A DNA stretch of 64,000 nucleotides from NCBI GenBank assembly GCA_021777105.1, contig JAIQZQ010000015.1, positions 62,001 through 126,000 on the forward strand, read 5' to 3'. Numbering within the stretch: the stretch's first letter is position 1; each line of letters opens with the position of its first letter. The position numbers and the translations under genes are program-made. The notes beneath the pieces are model-generated. The model made no database searches and had not been told where the DNA came from. It was given only the letters and a program-made list of their open reading frames with translations. Below are positions 1-9,832 of this stretch, piece after piece. Source of the stretch: Candidatus Anammoxibacter sp. Its GTDB lineage: Bacteria > Planctomycetota > Brocadiia > Brocadiales > Anammoxibacteraceae.

Positions 1-1295
1 GTGTTTGGATCGATATAATCGCCTATCCAGCTGGCCCGTGATAATTGGTAATCCAGTTTTTTTGTGGTGTTTAAGAAGACTTTCCACTCCTGATTAAGCA
101 GTTTTATTTTAATATTCAGGTTGCGTTTTAACATCTGTTGAATAACTTCCGCTATGTTTTTGTTTGATTCGCTTGTGTTAAACAAAAGCTCCACTTCCGG
201 GAAACCGTTGCCGTTGGGATATCCCGCCTCGGCGAGCAAAAGCCTGGCCTTGTCTACATCAAACGGCAGTCCGGTTGGCTGTTTGTATCCCGGCATGCCT
301 GCAGGCACAAACGTTTTTGCGGGAATTTCGCCGCCTTTTGTCACATATTCTACTAAATTATCCTTATTTATAGCGTAGCTAAAGGCTTTGCGTACCCTGA
401 CATCGTCAAACGGGGGTTTATTAACATTAAATCTATAGAAATATGTGGCCAGGTACACGCTGGGTCGAAAATCGTCCCTCTTGCTTAAGATATCAACAAT
501 AGGCAAAGGCACATTGCCGACAAAGTGCGCCATGCCGGATTCGTACATGTTAAAACCGGCGCTGATGCCTTCAACATTTAACAGCTTAACAACGTTCAGG
601 GCGACGTTGCCGGCGTCCCAATACAAATTGTTTTTTGACATTATAATATGTTGGTTTATCTTCCATTTTGTCAAACAAAACGGCCCGTTTGTCACAATGT
701 TTTCTGTTTTTGTCCAACTGTCCCCATGTGCTTCAATGCAAGCTCTATTAACAGGCAATAATGTGGGGAAGGAGGTTAGATTTATAAAAAACGGGGTGGG
801 AAACTCCAGTTCAACGCGCAAAGTGTAATTATCCGGAGCTCTTATGCCGACATCATTAAAATCTTTGACAATGCCTTCATTAAACTGCCTGGCGTTCTTA
901 ATGTAATACAGCTGGTACGCGTAATCCGCCGCCGTTTCAGGCGCAAGCGCTCTTTTCCAGGAGTAAACAAAATCGTGCGCCGTCAAAGGCTCGCCGTTGG
1001 ACCACATTGACTTGCGCAAAAAAAAGGTATATACTAATCCGTTGTCGGAAATCCGCCATGATTTTGCAATGCCGGGTTCCGGCAACAAATTCTTTGGATT
1101 ATAAGATGTCAGGCCTTCAAAAAGAGAACCCACAACTCTCGCTTCAACCGATCCTGTTATTAACGGCGGGTCAATAGTTTCAGGTTCCGGGCCGTTTACA
1201 AAAGTGAAATCCGCTTTTTCAGGGCTTAGAACAAAGAGCATAACGCCTATTGCCAATACTATAGGCGTAAAAAATATTATAAAAAGGCTCTTCAT
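1..1295 (-). CDS. Peptide ABC transporter substrate-binding protein (family 5, OppA-like), 3' end outside window
   Basis: Reading the minus strand from ATG at 1295 gives about 431 residues with no stop before the window edge. Residues 1-25 (MKSLFIIFFTPIVLAIGVML start) form a basic then hydrophobic signal or anchor segment. After it come features typical of solute-binding family 5: NGPEPETIDPPLITGS, VVGSLFEGLTSYNP, the YTFFLRKSMWSNGEPLTAHD block (family signature) and DDVRVRKAFSYAINKDNLV. The family captures oligopeptides in the periplasm for an ABC importer; the usual length is 520-560 residues, so about 100-130 residues lie beyond the left edge. A ribosome site (AAAGGAAAA) precedes the ATG. 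No permease genes are visible; they could lie to the left. Family call is firm, the substrate is inferred. Confidence 0.9.
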   Translation of the reverse strand, partial: MKSLFIIFFTPIVLAIGVMLFVLSPEKADFTFVNGPEPETIDPPLITGSVEARVVGSLFEGLTSYNPKNLLPEPGIAKSWRISDNGLVYTFFLRKSMWSNGEPLTAHDFVYSWKRALAPETAADYAYQLYYIKNARQFNEGIVKDFNDVGIRAPDNYTLRVELEFPTPFFINLTSFPTLLPVNRACIEAHGDSWTKTENIVTNGPFCLTKWKINQHIIMSKNNLYWDAGNVALNVVKLLNVEGISAGFNMYESGMAHFVGNVPLPIVDILSKRDDFRPSVYLATYFYRFNVNKPPFDDVRVRKAFSYAINKDNLVEYVTKGGEIPAKTFVPAGMPGYKQPTGLPFDVDKARLLLAEAGYPNGNGFPEVELLFNTSESNKNIAEVIQQMLKRNLNIKIKLLNQEWKVFLNTTKKLDYQLSRASWIGDYIDPN

Positions 1296-1472
1296 TTTCT
1301 GTTTTCCTTTAAGTTGGCGTTGGCCACAATGTTTTTGATGTGGCATTGTATCATTAAATAGTCTTTACATAAATAATTTAAACATTTATTTTCCGGCGTT
1401 TTAACAATATAATATTCTTTTTTTATTTGTTGTATTTGTAGAGTTAAAAACAGAGCGGTTTGGGAGGCGTTT

Positions 1473-2135
1473 GTGAAAATTATTTCATTCGGCGATATTC
1501 ATGAAAACATTGATAATCTGGACAAGCTAAAAGATGAGCTTGAGACGGCCGACCTTGTTGTGATTTCCGGAGATATAACTAATTATCACGGCAAAGATGA
1601 GGTTGAGCGCATTATAAAAAGCGTTAAGCAATTTAACGGCAACATCCTTGCTCAAATAGGGAACTTAGACCGCCGCGAGGCCGATGTATATCTTTCGTCT
1701 GAAAATATTAATCTGCACGGCAATGGGTTTATGTTTGGAGATGTAGGCATTTTTGGCGTGGGCGGATCTAATGAGACGCCGTTTAACACTCCTTCTGAAT
1801 ACAGCGAAGAGGAGATATGGAAATTTTTGAGCGATGGATATGAAAAGGTAAAAGAGGCGAAAATCAAGATTATGACGCCGCATGCCCCTCCAAAGGATTC
1901 GGATGTGGACGCCGTGGCCCCCGGCGTGCATGCCGGCAGCGAAAGCGTCCGTAAATTTATTGAAGAGTATAAGCCTGATGTTTGCATTTGCGGGCATATC
2001 CACGAGGGCAGGGGGAAATGCCTTATAGGAAACACTATGGTCTTAAACGCCGGTATGTTTAAAAACGGCTGGTATATTAAAGTTGAATACGATGGGACTA
2101 AAATAGACGCTGATGTAATTAAAATAGTGGCGTAA
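1473..2135 (+). CDS. Calcineurin-like metallophosphoesterase
   Basis: 220 residues, GTG start preceded by GGGAGG at a good distance. The metal-binding motifs of the metallophosphoesterase fold are in order: SFGDIHEN (residues 5-12, D-x-H), VVISGDIT (D), IGNLDRR (the GN[HD]-like motif), MTPHAPP (H) and GHIHEGRGK (GHxH). This is close to the small YfcE/UPF0025-type phosphodiesterases, which bind two divalent metals in the cytoplasm. Substrate is unknown. It is 61 bp upstream of a large hybrid kinase on the same strand and could be cotranscribed with it. Confidence 0.85.
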   Translation: MKIISFGDIHENIDNLDKLKDELETADLVVISGDITNYHGKDEVERIIKSVKQFNGNILAQIGNLDRREADVYLSSENINLHGNGFMFGDVGIFGVGGSNETPFNTPSEYSEEEIWKFLSDGYEKVKEAKIKIMTPHAPPKDSDVDAVAPGVHAGSESVRKFIEEYKPDVCICGHIHEGRGKCLIGNTMVLNAGMFKNGWYIKVEYDGTKIDADVIKIVA

Positions 2136-2196
2136 TGTTTGATAATGCGCGCTTCTTAAACAAAAATAATTTATTTTCAAACAAAAGGTTAATGTT

Positions 2197-5100
2197 ATGG
2201 GTTTTTCAAACAATATTGAAAAAAATAGAAAACAACGGTTTTCCGCCATACGTTCGGGGCTCGGCAAGACGCTTTTCATGATATTTCTTGCAATTTCATT
2301 AGTGCCGTTAACTATTGTAAGTTATATCGGGTATAGGACTTCTTATAATAATTTATACGAAGACGCCGTAAATTCGCTTTCCGCCGTCAGCAATTTGAAA
2401 AAGAAATATATAGAGTCCTATTTTTCCGAGAGATTGCAAGACCTATCGTTGCAGGCCCAGCTAAACTCCAACAGGCAAGTTTTTGGTCTTTTAAGGACAT
2501 CGTTTATGACAAGCGGCATGACCGCCCAGGAGTTTGTAAACAGCGATGAATGGAAGATGATCAATGAGGAGCGATGCCTTGATTTGCGAAATTTTAAGAA
2601 TAATTACAGCTATGCTGATCTGTTTTTTATTGATTACGAGGGGAATATCCTGTTTTCAGCCATGGATCATGATGATTTAGGCTCAAATATTTTTAGCGGA
2701 AAATATTCAAAAACGTTGTTCGGCAAAGCGTGCAGAAAGGCCTTTGCTTCAGGCAAATCTGTTTTCTCGGATTTTGAGGCCTATGAGCCCGCCGGGGACA
2801 GCAATGTCGGTTTTTTTGTGCATACTGTTCGTAACGATTTGGGGGAAAAGATTGGGTTAATGGCGGACTGTATTTCAGTTTCCGAGATTGACGCAATCAT
2901 GCAGGAGAGGACCGGTCTGGGTGAAACCGGAGAGTCTTATCTTATAGGCGAAGATCTTATTATGCGCACAAATTCCCGGTTTTTTACCGAATCCGGCATA
3001 GGTCAGCAGGTAGTGGATACGCATGCCGGCCGGCAATGGCTAAAAGATAAAGCTAAATGGCAAAACAATGAATCCGGCTATGATGACAAAATAGAAGCCT
3101 CAATTTATAAAGACTATCGCGGCGTTGATGTGCTTGGGACATATAACGGCCTTGAAATTACAGGGGTAAATTTGGCGATGCTTGTTGAAATAGACAAGTC
3201 CGAGGCGTTCAGCACTGTTATCATTATGAGGAAGCTGGTTATTATGTTGCTGATAGCGACCGTTGCTCTGGTCGTTGTGGTTTCAATTCTGATAACCAGG
3301 CAAATCGTCTTCCCAATCAGAAAGCTTACAGACTGGGCTCGCGGCGTTGCCGTTGGAGATATGTCTTATAATGAGAATATAACAAACGCTAATAACGAGA
3401 TCGGTATGATGGCTGATTGCTTTAAAGAGGTTGTGCATTCGTTTAAACAGGTGACCACTGTGTGCGAAGCCGTGGCTATTGGCGACTTTCATAAAATGGC
3501 CAAAATTAAGAGCGAGAAAGACCGTTTGGGAAAGGCCGTTAATCAGATGGCTGAAAATCTTCACGCAATTGTTGAGCAGGTCGAGAGCGTTACAAATGGC
3601 GATTATTCCGTTGAGATCAAACCCCATTCCGACCACGATCATCTTGGAGTGGCTCTGCTTGATATGACAAAGGCCCTGAAAGATGTTAAGGCTGAAAATG
3701 ACAAGAAAAATTGGCTCAGAAATCACAGGGTGGAACTAAACGACAGAATGCGCGGCGAGCAGGACATTAATGTATTGATAAAAAATATGGTTACTTACAT
3801 AACTGAATGTCTGGACGCCAAAATAGGCGCCGCGTATTTGACGCAGAAAGAGGGCAATGCGTTGCGTCTTGCCGGCAGTTACGGCTATACGAAACGCAAA
3901 AACCTTTCCAGCGAATTTAAAGTCGGCGAAGGGTTGGTCGGGCAGGCCGCGCTTGAGAAACAAACGATTATTATAACTAATGTGCCGGACGATTATATTA
4001 AAATTAATTCAGGGTTAGGCGAGGCCCCTCCCAAGAACATACTTGTTATGCCTCTTATATATGATGATGAGGTTGTCGGCGTTATTGAATTGGGTTCGTT
4101 TAATGAATTTACCGATATTCAGATGGAATTTCTTAACCTTGTCGGCGAAGGCATATCCATCGCCATAAATTCAGCTGAAGCCAGAACTCTTATGGAAAAT
4201 CTGCTGGAAGAGACGCAACGCCAGGCCGAGATACTTGAAACTCAGCAGGAAGAGTTGCGCCAGACTAATGAGGAGCTTGAGGAGCAGACAAAAGCCCTGA
4301 AAGAATCTGAAGAGCGGTTAAAACTGCAACAGGAAGAACTTCAACAAACTAATGAAGAGCTTGAGGAGCAAACCCAGGCGTTGGAAAAACAGAAAGACGG
4401 CGTCCGCAAGAAGAACGTAGAGCTTGAAAATTCGCGCGCCGAGTTAAAAACCAAGGCCGAAGCCCTTGAGCTTTCAAGCAAATACAAATCTGAATTCTTG
4501 GCAAACATGTCGCATGAGCTGCGAACGCCTCTTAACAGCATCTTGATTCTTTCCAAAATTCTTTCAGATAATAAGAGCAAAAATTTTACGGAGAAACAGG
4601 TGGAGCTGGCCGCGACCATTAATTCCGCCGGAAATGATCTGCTAAACCTGATAAACGACATCCTTGACCTTTCAAAAGTGGAATCAGGCAAAATGAAGCT
4701 TCATATAGAGTTTGTGGGGCTTGAAGATTTCGCCAATAATGTCAAACGGAAGGTTGGGCCTGTTGCGGCGGAAAAGGGCTTGGAATTTAACGTAGACATA
4801 TCTAAAGGTCTGCCTGACGGCATTTTAACCGACAGGCAACGCCTTGATCAGATTATTAAGAACTTCCTTTCAAACGCAATTAAATTTACAGACAAAGGCT
4901 CTGTTTCGCTAAATATTTTCCGGCCGCGCAGGGATATTGATCTGCTTACGGGCGATTTTGATCCTGATAAAACGCTGGCTATCTCAGTTGCCGACACGGG
5001 AATCGGCATTCCTAAAGAGAAACAAGACTTAATTTTTGAAGCGTTTCAACAAGCCGACGGCACCACCAGCAGGAAATATGGCGGCACCGGCCTGGGCCTT

Positions 5101-6570
5101 TCAATCTCGCGGGAGTTTGTCAAGCTGCTCGGCGGAGAGATTAAACTAAAAAGCGAATACGGCAAAGGTAGCGCGTTTACGATCTATTTGCCGGAAGAGG
5201 TGGAAGGGCATGTAGACCCTCAGCCAAAAGAGCAAAAAACATTCCCGAAGCCCGCGGCTAAAAAAGAGGTTGAAAGCAGGCCTGCTCCAAAACCTCAAGC
5301 TTCCGAAGATGGGCAAGCTGCGGTTCCCGCGGAAAAGCCGGCGGATTTTGACGACGGCCTGATATGGGACGACAGGAAGAATCTGAATCCCGGAGACAAA
5401 TCAGTTTTGGTGATTGAAGACGACACGAATTTTGCGCGAATCCTGTTTGACCTTGCCAATGAAAAAGGATTCAAATGTCTGGCCGCCGAGAATGGTGAAA
5501 CCGGCTTATATATGGCCGACTATTATAAACCCAGCGCAATTATCCTTGATGTGGGCTTGCCTGGTATTGACGGTCTGTCGGTTATGGAGAGGCTTAAAAG
5601 CAATCCTGCAACCAGGCACATTCCCGTTAATTTTATATCAGGCTCTGAAAATAATCTTGACGCAATGCGAATGGGCGCTATCGGTTACCTTACCAAACCT
5701 GTGAGCGTTGAAATGCTTGACGACTCTTTTAAAAAGATTGAAGGCATTATTTCAAAAAAGGTAAAAAAATTGCTTGTTGTTGAAGATAATGAAGATATGC
5801 GCAAAAGCATAACTGAACTTATCGGCAACGGAGATGTTAACACTACCGGCGTTTCGTCCGGGCAAGAGGCTCATAATTTGCTTAAATCCGGAGAATTTGA
5901 TTGCATGGTGCTTGATATAGGGCTTTCCGATATGTCCGGCTTCGACCTTCTCGACAAGATTAGAAATGACAAATCTATCTCCTATATACCGGTCATTATA
6001 TACACCGGCAAGGAACTTTCCAGAGATGAAGAGGAGATGTTAACCAAATACGCTGACAGTGTTATTATTAAAGGGGCAAAATCGCCTGAGCGGCTCCTGG
6101 ATGAGACGGCCCTCTTTATGCACAGAGTTGAAGCAAACTTGCCGGAGGATAAACAAAACATGATTAAGATGGCGCATGACAGGGAGAGAGGGTCTGTGTT
6201 TAGCGGCAAGACTGTGTTGCTGGTTGACGACGATATGCGCAACGTCTTTGCCTTAACTCATGTTATTGAGGATAAGGGCATGGATATCGTTGTGGCGAAA
6301 AACGGAAAAGAGTGCCTTGGCTGCCTTGATAAAAATCCGGACGTTGATATTGTGTTGATGGATATAATGATGCCTGAGATGGATGGGTATGAAGCCACCA
6401 GGCAGATTAGAAAACAGGAGAAGTTCAGAAAACTTCCTATAATAGCAATCACCGCCAAGGCTATGGCCGGCGACAAAAACAAATGCATTGAGGCCGGCGC
6501 TAACGATTATTTATCAAAACCCATAGACACGGACAAACTGGTTTCATTGCTGAAAGTATGGCTGTATTAG
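2197..6570 (+). CDS. Membrane hybrid sensor histidine kinase with GAF, coiled coil and three receiver domains
   Basis: 1457 residues. A transmembrane segment at about 26-48 and a second at about 347-370 bracket an extracytoplasmic sensor region (dCache-like). HAMP follows at about 370-425 with a second HAMP-like stretch to about 500, then GAF (about 525-660) and a coiled coil at 670-760 with repeated (Q)EEL(R/Q)QTNEELEEQ units. HisKA has phosphoacceptor His773 in SHELRTPLNS; HATPase has NAIKF, DTGIGIP and GGTGLGLS. Then three receivers: VLVIEDD...ILDVGLPG, LLVVEDN...VLDIGLSD and VLLVDDD...LMDIMMPEMDGYEA. The architecture fits a multi-step phosphorelay kinase. The cheR/cheB/regulator genes downstream suggest one signalling unit. 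The input is unknown. Confidence 0.93.
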   Translation: MGFSNNIEKNRKQRFSAIRSGLGKTLFMIFLAISLVPLTIVSYIGYRTSYNNLYEDAVNSLSAVSNLKKKYIESYFSERLQDLSLQAQLNSNRQVFGLLRTSFMTSGMTAQEFVNSDEWKMINEERCLDLRNFKNNYSYADLFFIDYEGNILFSAMDHDDLGSNIFSGKYSKTLFGKACRKAFASGKSVFSDFEAYEPAGDSNVGFFVHTVRNDLGEKIGLMADCISVSEIDAIMQERTGLGETGESYLIGEDLIMRTNSRFFTESGIGQQVVDTHAGRQWLKDKAKWQNNESGYDDKIEASIYKDYRGVDVLGTYNGLEITGVNLAMLVEIDKSEAFSTVIIMRKLVIMLLIATVALVVVVSILITRQIVFPIRKLTDWARGVAVGDMSYNENITNANNEIGMMADCFKEVVHSFKQVTTVCEAVAIGDFHKMAKIKSEKDRLGKAVNQMAENLHAIVEQVESVTNGDYSVEIKPHSDHDHLGVALLDMTKALKDVKAENDKKNWLRNHRVELNDRMRGEQDINVLIKNMVTYITECLDAKIGAAYLTQKEGNALRLAGSYGYTKRKNLSSEFKVGEGLVGQAALEKQTIIITNVPDDYIKINSGLGEAPPKNILVMPLIYDDEVVGVIELGSFNEFTDIQMEFLNLVGEGISIAINSAEARTLMENLLEETQRQAEILETQQEELRQTNEELEEQTKALKESEERLKLQQEELQQTNEELEEQTQALEKQKDGVRKKNVELENSRAELKTKAEALELSSKYKSEFLANMSHELRTPLNSILILSKILSDNKSKNFTEKQVELAATINSAGNDLLNLINDILDLSKVESGKMKLHIEFVGLEDFANNVKRKVGPVAAEKGLEFNVDISKGLPDGILTDRQRLDQIIKNFLSNAIKFTDKGSVSLNIFRPRRDIDLLTGDFDPDKTLAISVADTGIGIPKEKQDLIFEAFQQADGTTSRKYGGTGLGLSISREFVKLLGGEIKLKSEYGKGSAFTIYLPEEVEGHVDPQPKEQKTFPKPAAKKEVESRPAPKPQASEDGQAAVPAEKPADFDDGLIWDDRKNLNPGDKSVLVIEDDTNFARILFDLANEKGFKCLAAENGETGLYMADYYKPSAIILDVGLPGIDGLSVMERLKSNPATRHIPVNFISGSENNLDAMRMGAIGYLTKPVSVEMLDDSFKKIEGIISKKVKKLLVVEDNEDMRKSITELIGNGDVNTTGVSSGQEAHNLLKSGEFDCMVLDIGLSDMSGFDLLDKIRNDKSISYIPVIIYTGKELSRDEEEMLTKYADSVIIKGAKSPERLLDETALFMHRVEANLPEDKQNMIKMAHDRERGSVFSGKTVLLVDDDMRNVFALTHVIEDKGMDIVVAKNGKECLGCLDKNPDVDIVLMDIMMPEMDGYEATRQIRKQEKFRKLPIIAITAKAMAGDKNKCIEAGANDYLSKPIDTDKLVSLLKVWLY

Positions 6571-6612
6571 GCTTTTATTAATTAATGAACATACGGGACA
6601 TGGCATAATAAA

Positions 6613-7545
6613 ATGAACGCAAAAAACAAGAAAGATTACGCGGGAAATAACGAGCCTGATGATAAATCTCAAGGCGCCCCGGACGGTTCTCAAATAATAT
6701 CCGGCGAGCAACAACTTGAGAATGAGAACATTGAGGTTGATCTGTTATTAGAGGCTATTTTTAAAAAATGCGGTTATGATTTCCGGAATTACGCTAAAGC
6801 TTCCGTAAAGCGCCGCGTAATGCATAGGCTTGGTCTCTCAGGGCTGGATAATATTTCAGCTATGCAGCATAAATTGCTTTACGACTCATCATTTTTTAAC
6901 TCATTGTTGCTGGATCTTTCAATTAATGTGACGGAGATGTTCAGGGATCCCACGTTTTATCTTAATATAAGAAAACTTGTGGTTCCTATTCTAAAAACAT
7001 ATCCGTTTATAAAAGTTTGGCACGCAGGCTGTTCGACCGGCGAAGAGGTGTACTCTATGGCGGTTTTGTTGAAAGAGGAGGGCATGTATGACAGAGCCCA
7101 GATTTATGCCACTGATTTTAATGAAGTGGTTGTGGAAAAGGCAAAGGCCGGCATCTTTCCAATTGACAGGATAAAGACTTACACTTCCAATTACCAAAAG
7201 GCCGGTGGTTCCGAATCTTTTGCGAATTATTACACTGCGGATTATGAGTCGGTAATAATGAACCAGTCTTTAAAGGAAAATATTGTGTTTGCGCATCATA
7301 ATCTTGTGACGGACGGGGTGTTCGGCGAAATGAATCTTATTTTGTGCCGCAACGTGCTGATATATTTTGACAGGGTGCTGCAAAACAGGGTGTTTAATCT
7401 TTTTATGGATAGTTTATGTTATGGCGGCTTTCTCTGCATAGGTTCTAAGGAAAGCATCAGGTTTTCTGATGTTACGGACAATTTTGAAGACGTGGAAAAG
7501 CACGAAAAAATATACAAGAAGAGATATGGGACTAGTTCAAATTAA
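6613..7545 (+). CDS. cheR: CheR-type chemoreceptor glutamate methyltransferase
   Basis: 310 residues. An N-terminal helical CheR domain (LLEAIFKKCGYDFRNYAKAS then KRRVMHR) precedes a SAM methyltransferase domain with VTEMFRDP, the SAM site VWHAGCSTGEEVYSMA, IYATDFNE, and LILCRNVLIYFD, all CheR hallmarks. The first about 45 residues are polar and low-complexity, an extension not needed for catalysis. CheR methylates glutamates on receptor proteins with S-adenosylmethionine. No chemoreceptor, CheA or CheW is nearby, so in this cluster the partner may be a non-chemotaxis receptor or the adjacent hybrid kinase (inference). Its 3' end overlaps the start of cheB. Confidence 0.93.
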   Translation: MNAKNKKDYAGNNEPDDKSQGAPDGSQIISGEQQLENENIEVDLLLEAIFKKCGYDFRNYAKASVKRRVMHRLGLSGLDNISAMQHKLLYDSSFFNSLLLDLSINVTEMFRDPTFYLNIRKLVVPILKTYPFIKVWHAGCSTGEEVYSMAVLLKEEGMYDRAQIYATDFNEVVVEKAKAGIFPIDRIKTYTSNYQKAGGSESFANYYTADYESVIMNQSLKENIVFAHHNLVTDGVFGEMNLILCRNVLIYFDRVLQNRVFNLFMDSLCYGGFLCIGSKESIRFSDVTDNFEDVEKHEKIYKKRYGTSSN

Positions 7546-8161
7546 AAAAGGGGGGGAGGCCGTTAAGGCCGCAAAAAACATAAAGGGGAACAAATATGAG
7601 GCAATTGTTATCGGCGTTTCAGCCGGCGGCATGGACGCCCTTTGTTCAATCTTGCCGTTATTGCCCGAGGATTTCCCTTTTGCCGTTATTATTGTGCAGC
7701 ATATGCACCCCGATTCAACCGGTTATTTAGCTACAATGCTAAACGATAGGTGCGCGGTTGAAGTGCATGAGGCTGAGGAAAAAGAGGAGATAGAGCCGGG
7801 GAACGTTTATATAGCGCCGGCAAATTATCATTTGTTGGTGGAAAATGACAGAACTCTTTCTCTTTCCATCGGGGCTCCTGTAAATTACGCCAGGCCGTCT
7901 ATTGACGTCTTGTTTGATAGCGCGGCCGACACGTACAGGGAAAAGCTTATAGGCATGGTGCTTACCGGGGCGAATGACGATGGAAGCCTGGGCCTTAAAA
8001 AGATTAAGGAGCTGGGGGGGCTTGCCATTGTTCAGGATCCGTTAACGGCTGAGATTGATTCCATGCCCAAAGCTGCGATAAAAAGGGTCGATGTTGATTA
8101 TATTATTTCGTTAAAAGAAATAGGGCCTTTCCTTGCAAATATTAAAAAGATCGGAGTTTAA
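7526..8161 (+). CDS. cheB: CheB methylesterase domain protein (no receiver)
   Basis: I place the start at ATG 7526, inside the end of cheR (20-bp overlap); an upstream in-frame start at 7469 would add residues that are only cheR read out of frame. 211 residues form a lone methylesterase domain: VIGVSAGGMDAL (catalytic Ser), VQHMHPDSTGYLA (catalytic His) and LTGANDDGSLGL (Asp). The amino-terminal receiver of classic CheB is absent. It removes methyl groups from, or deamidates, receptor glutamates and so opposes CheR. Single-domain CheB next to CheR and a hybrid kinase is a recurrent non-flagellar arrangement; its control here cannot be read from sequence. Confidence 0.92.
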   Translation: MGLVQIKKGGEAVKAAKNIKGNKYEAIVIGVSAGGMDALCSILPLLPEDFPFAVIIVQHMHPDSTGYLATMLNDRCAVEVHEAEEKEEIEPGNVYIAPANYHLLVENDRTLSLSIGAPVNYARPSIDVLFDSAADTYREKLIGMVLTGANDDGSLGLKKIKELGGLAIVQDPLTAEIDSMPKAAIKRVDVDYIISLKEIGPFLANIKKIGV

Positions 8162-8213
8162 TAAAATGTTTAATATAATTTTGACGTTTCCCAATTAAGG
8201 AGGCTTTATTAGT

Positions 8214-8879
8214 ATGGTTGAGCCGGCGAAACAAAAAGTGCTTATTGTTGATGACAGGCCTGAAAACCTTCTGGCTTTGGAGAATTTGCTGGATAGCGAC
8301 ACTCTTGAAATTATACGGGCTAATTCAGGAAATGAAGCCCTTGGGTTGTCGCTTGAGCATGACTTTGCGCTTGTATTGCTTGATGTGCAGATGCCTGATA
8401 TCGACGGATTTGAAACTGCTGAATTAATGAGAGGTTGCGAAAAAACAAAGAATATACCTATAATTTTTGTTACCGCGATCAGCAATGAAGACGAGCACGT
8501 CTTTAAAGGGTACGAGTCCGGCGCGGTAGATTATTTGTACAAACCAATTGTTCCTTTTATTTTGCAAAGCAAAGTTAGGGCGTTTTGCGAACTGCATAGG
8601 CAACGAAGCATTATTCAGCTCCAGGTAAAAGAGATAGAAGAACAAAACGAAGCCTTGCAAAAACAATTAAAAGAGATAAAGGTGTTAAGGGGCTTGCTGC
8701 CGATTTGCGCCAGCTGCAAAAAAATCAGAAATGACGGCGGTTATTGGGATGTGATGGAGAACTATATCAGGGAGAATTCAGAGGCCGATTTCAGCCATAG
8801 CATTTGTCCGGATTGCGTAAAAAAACTTTATCCGCAAATATCCGATCAGGTTGTAACGGAAAATGGCGCGGGCGGTTAA
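8214..8879 (+). CDS. Response regulator with coiled coil and C-terminal cysteine motif
   Basis: 221 residues; strong AAGGAGG site 15 bp before the ATG. Residues 1-125 are a receiver domain: VLIVDDRPEN (acidic pocket), LVLLDVQMPDIDGFE (phosphoacceptor Asp), FVTAIS and YLYKPI (Thr and Lys switch residues). A coiled coil at about 130-160 (QLQVKEIEEQNEALQKQL) leads to LPICASCKKIRNDGGYW...ICPDCVKK, where two Cys pairs look able to bind metal. This tail recurs on regulators in deltaproteobacteria-like genomes, but I know no defined function. There is no DNA-binding domain. It probably takes phosphate from the upstream kinase (inference from position). Confidence 0.88.
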   Translation: MVEPAKQKVLIVDDRPENLLALENLLDSDTLEIIRANSGNEALGLSLEHDFALVLLDVQMPDIDGFETAELMRGCEKTKNIPIIFVTAISNEDEHVFKGYESGAVDYLYKPIVPFILQSKVRAFCELHRQRSIIQLQVKEIEEQNEALQKQLKEIKVLRGLLPICASCKKIRNDGGYWDVMENYIRENSEADFSHSICPDCVKKLYPQISDQVVTENGAGG

Positions 8880-8991
8880 AAGATTATAGCCGGCAGTAAA
8901 CCAAATATCGGCAAATTTCGGCCTTGAAGATGTTAAAAAAAAAACTGTGCGGCTTTTTTTTCTTTTTCCTTTAAAAATATGGTAGACCGTA

Positions 8992-9756
8992 ATGCGTTTT
9001 GTTGACTTAAGTGTTTCTTTTGATGATAACAAACATTGGGCGCCTATCTGGGCGCGCAATAAAGTAAAATATATAAATCACAAACTCGGCGGATTTATAA
9101 TCAGGATTCTTTATGGCCTTGCGCCTCGTTATTTGCGAAATGGTTTGGGTTGGGCTATAGAAACTATAAAACTTTCAACTCATGGAACAACGCATCTTGA
9201 CGCGCCCTGGCACTTTTCGCCTATTTCTGAAGGGAAACCGGCAAAAACAATAGATCTTGTGCCGTTGGAATGGTGTTTTTCAAATGGTGTAATGCTTGAT
9301 TTTAGCGGCAAGAACAATGGCGAAGTCATAACAGTAACTGATGTTAAACATGCGTTGTCAGAGATTAATTACGAAATAAAGCCGTTTGACATTGTTCTTG
9401 CAAGGACGGGAAATGACCGCATGTTTGGAACTCGCGATTATTTTTATCGCGGAGTCGGCGTCAGCGCGGAAGCCACCAGGTGGATTCTTGACCATGGCGT
9501 TAAAGTTGTGGGGATTGATTCGTGGGGGTGGGACGCCCCGTTGCCTGACCAAGCCAAACGGGCCAGAGAGACGGGCGACAACTCTGTTTTTTGGGCCGCG
9601 CATTATGTTGGAATAGATGTGGAATATTGCCATCTCGAGCAGCTTGCTAATCTTGATAAATTGCCTTCAACCGGGTTTAAAGTGTGTTGCTTTCCATTAA
9701 AGGTTAAATCCGGCTCGGCAGGCCCCGCTCGCGTAGTGGCTCTAATTGATGAATGA
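8992..9756 (+). CDS. Cyclase-family metal-dependent hydrolase (kynurenine formamidase-like)
   Basis: 254 residues starting MRFVDLSVSFDD. The family's metal-binding signature HGTTHLDAPWHF is at about residues 63-74, in the context IETIKLSTHGTTHLDAP. Further conserved pieces are IVLARTGND, YFYRGVGVSAEATRWIL and VVGIDSWGWDAP, where the Asp/Ser pair lines the active site. Members include kynurenine formamidases and isatin hydrolases, which open amides or rings with a divalent metal; the substrate cannot be told here. Just before the gene is an A9...T8 inverted repeat (around 8936-8962) that may be a weak bidirectional terminator. Confidence 0.88.
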   Translation: MRFVDLSVSFDDNKHWAPIWARNKVKYINHKLGGFIIRILYGLAPRYLRNGLGWAIETIKLSTHGTTHLDAPWHFSPISEGKPAKTIDLVPLEWCFSNGVMLDFSGKNNGEVITVTDVKHALSEINYEIKPFDIVLARTGNDRMFGTRDYFYRGVGVSAEATRWILDHGVKVVGIDSWGWDAPLPDQAKRARETGDNSVFWAAHYVGIDVEYCHLEQLANLDKLPSTGFKVCCFPLKVKSGSAGPARVVALIDE

Positions 9757-9832
9757 AAAACGTTGCCGGTATGGCAAAGCATTGCCGGCGAGAGAAAATT
9801 TAATAACACTTTATATATAATTGGTGATTTAC

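Noticed and set aside
154..828. Plus-strand frames in the first kilobase
   Set aside because: They are shadows of the minus-strand peptide-binding protein, whose translation matches its family throughout.
7469..7525. Upstream start for cheB
   Set aside because: The extra 19 codons are cheR sequence in another frame with no ribosome site; ATG 7526 gives a protein starting close to the catalytic domain.
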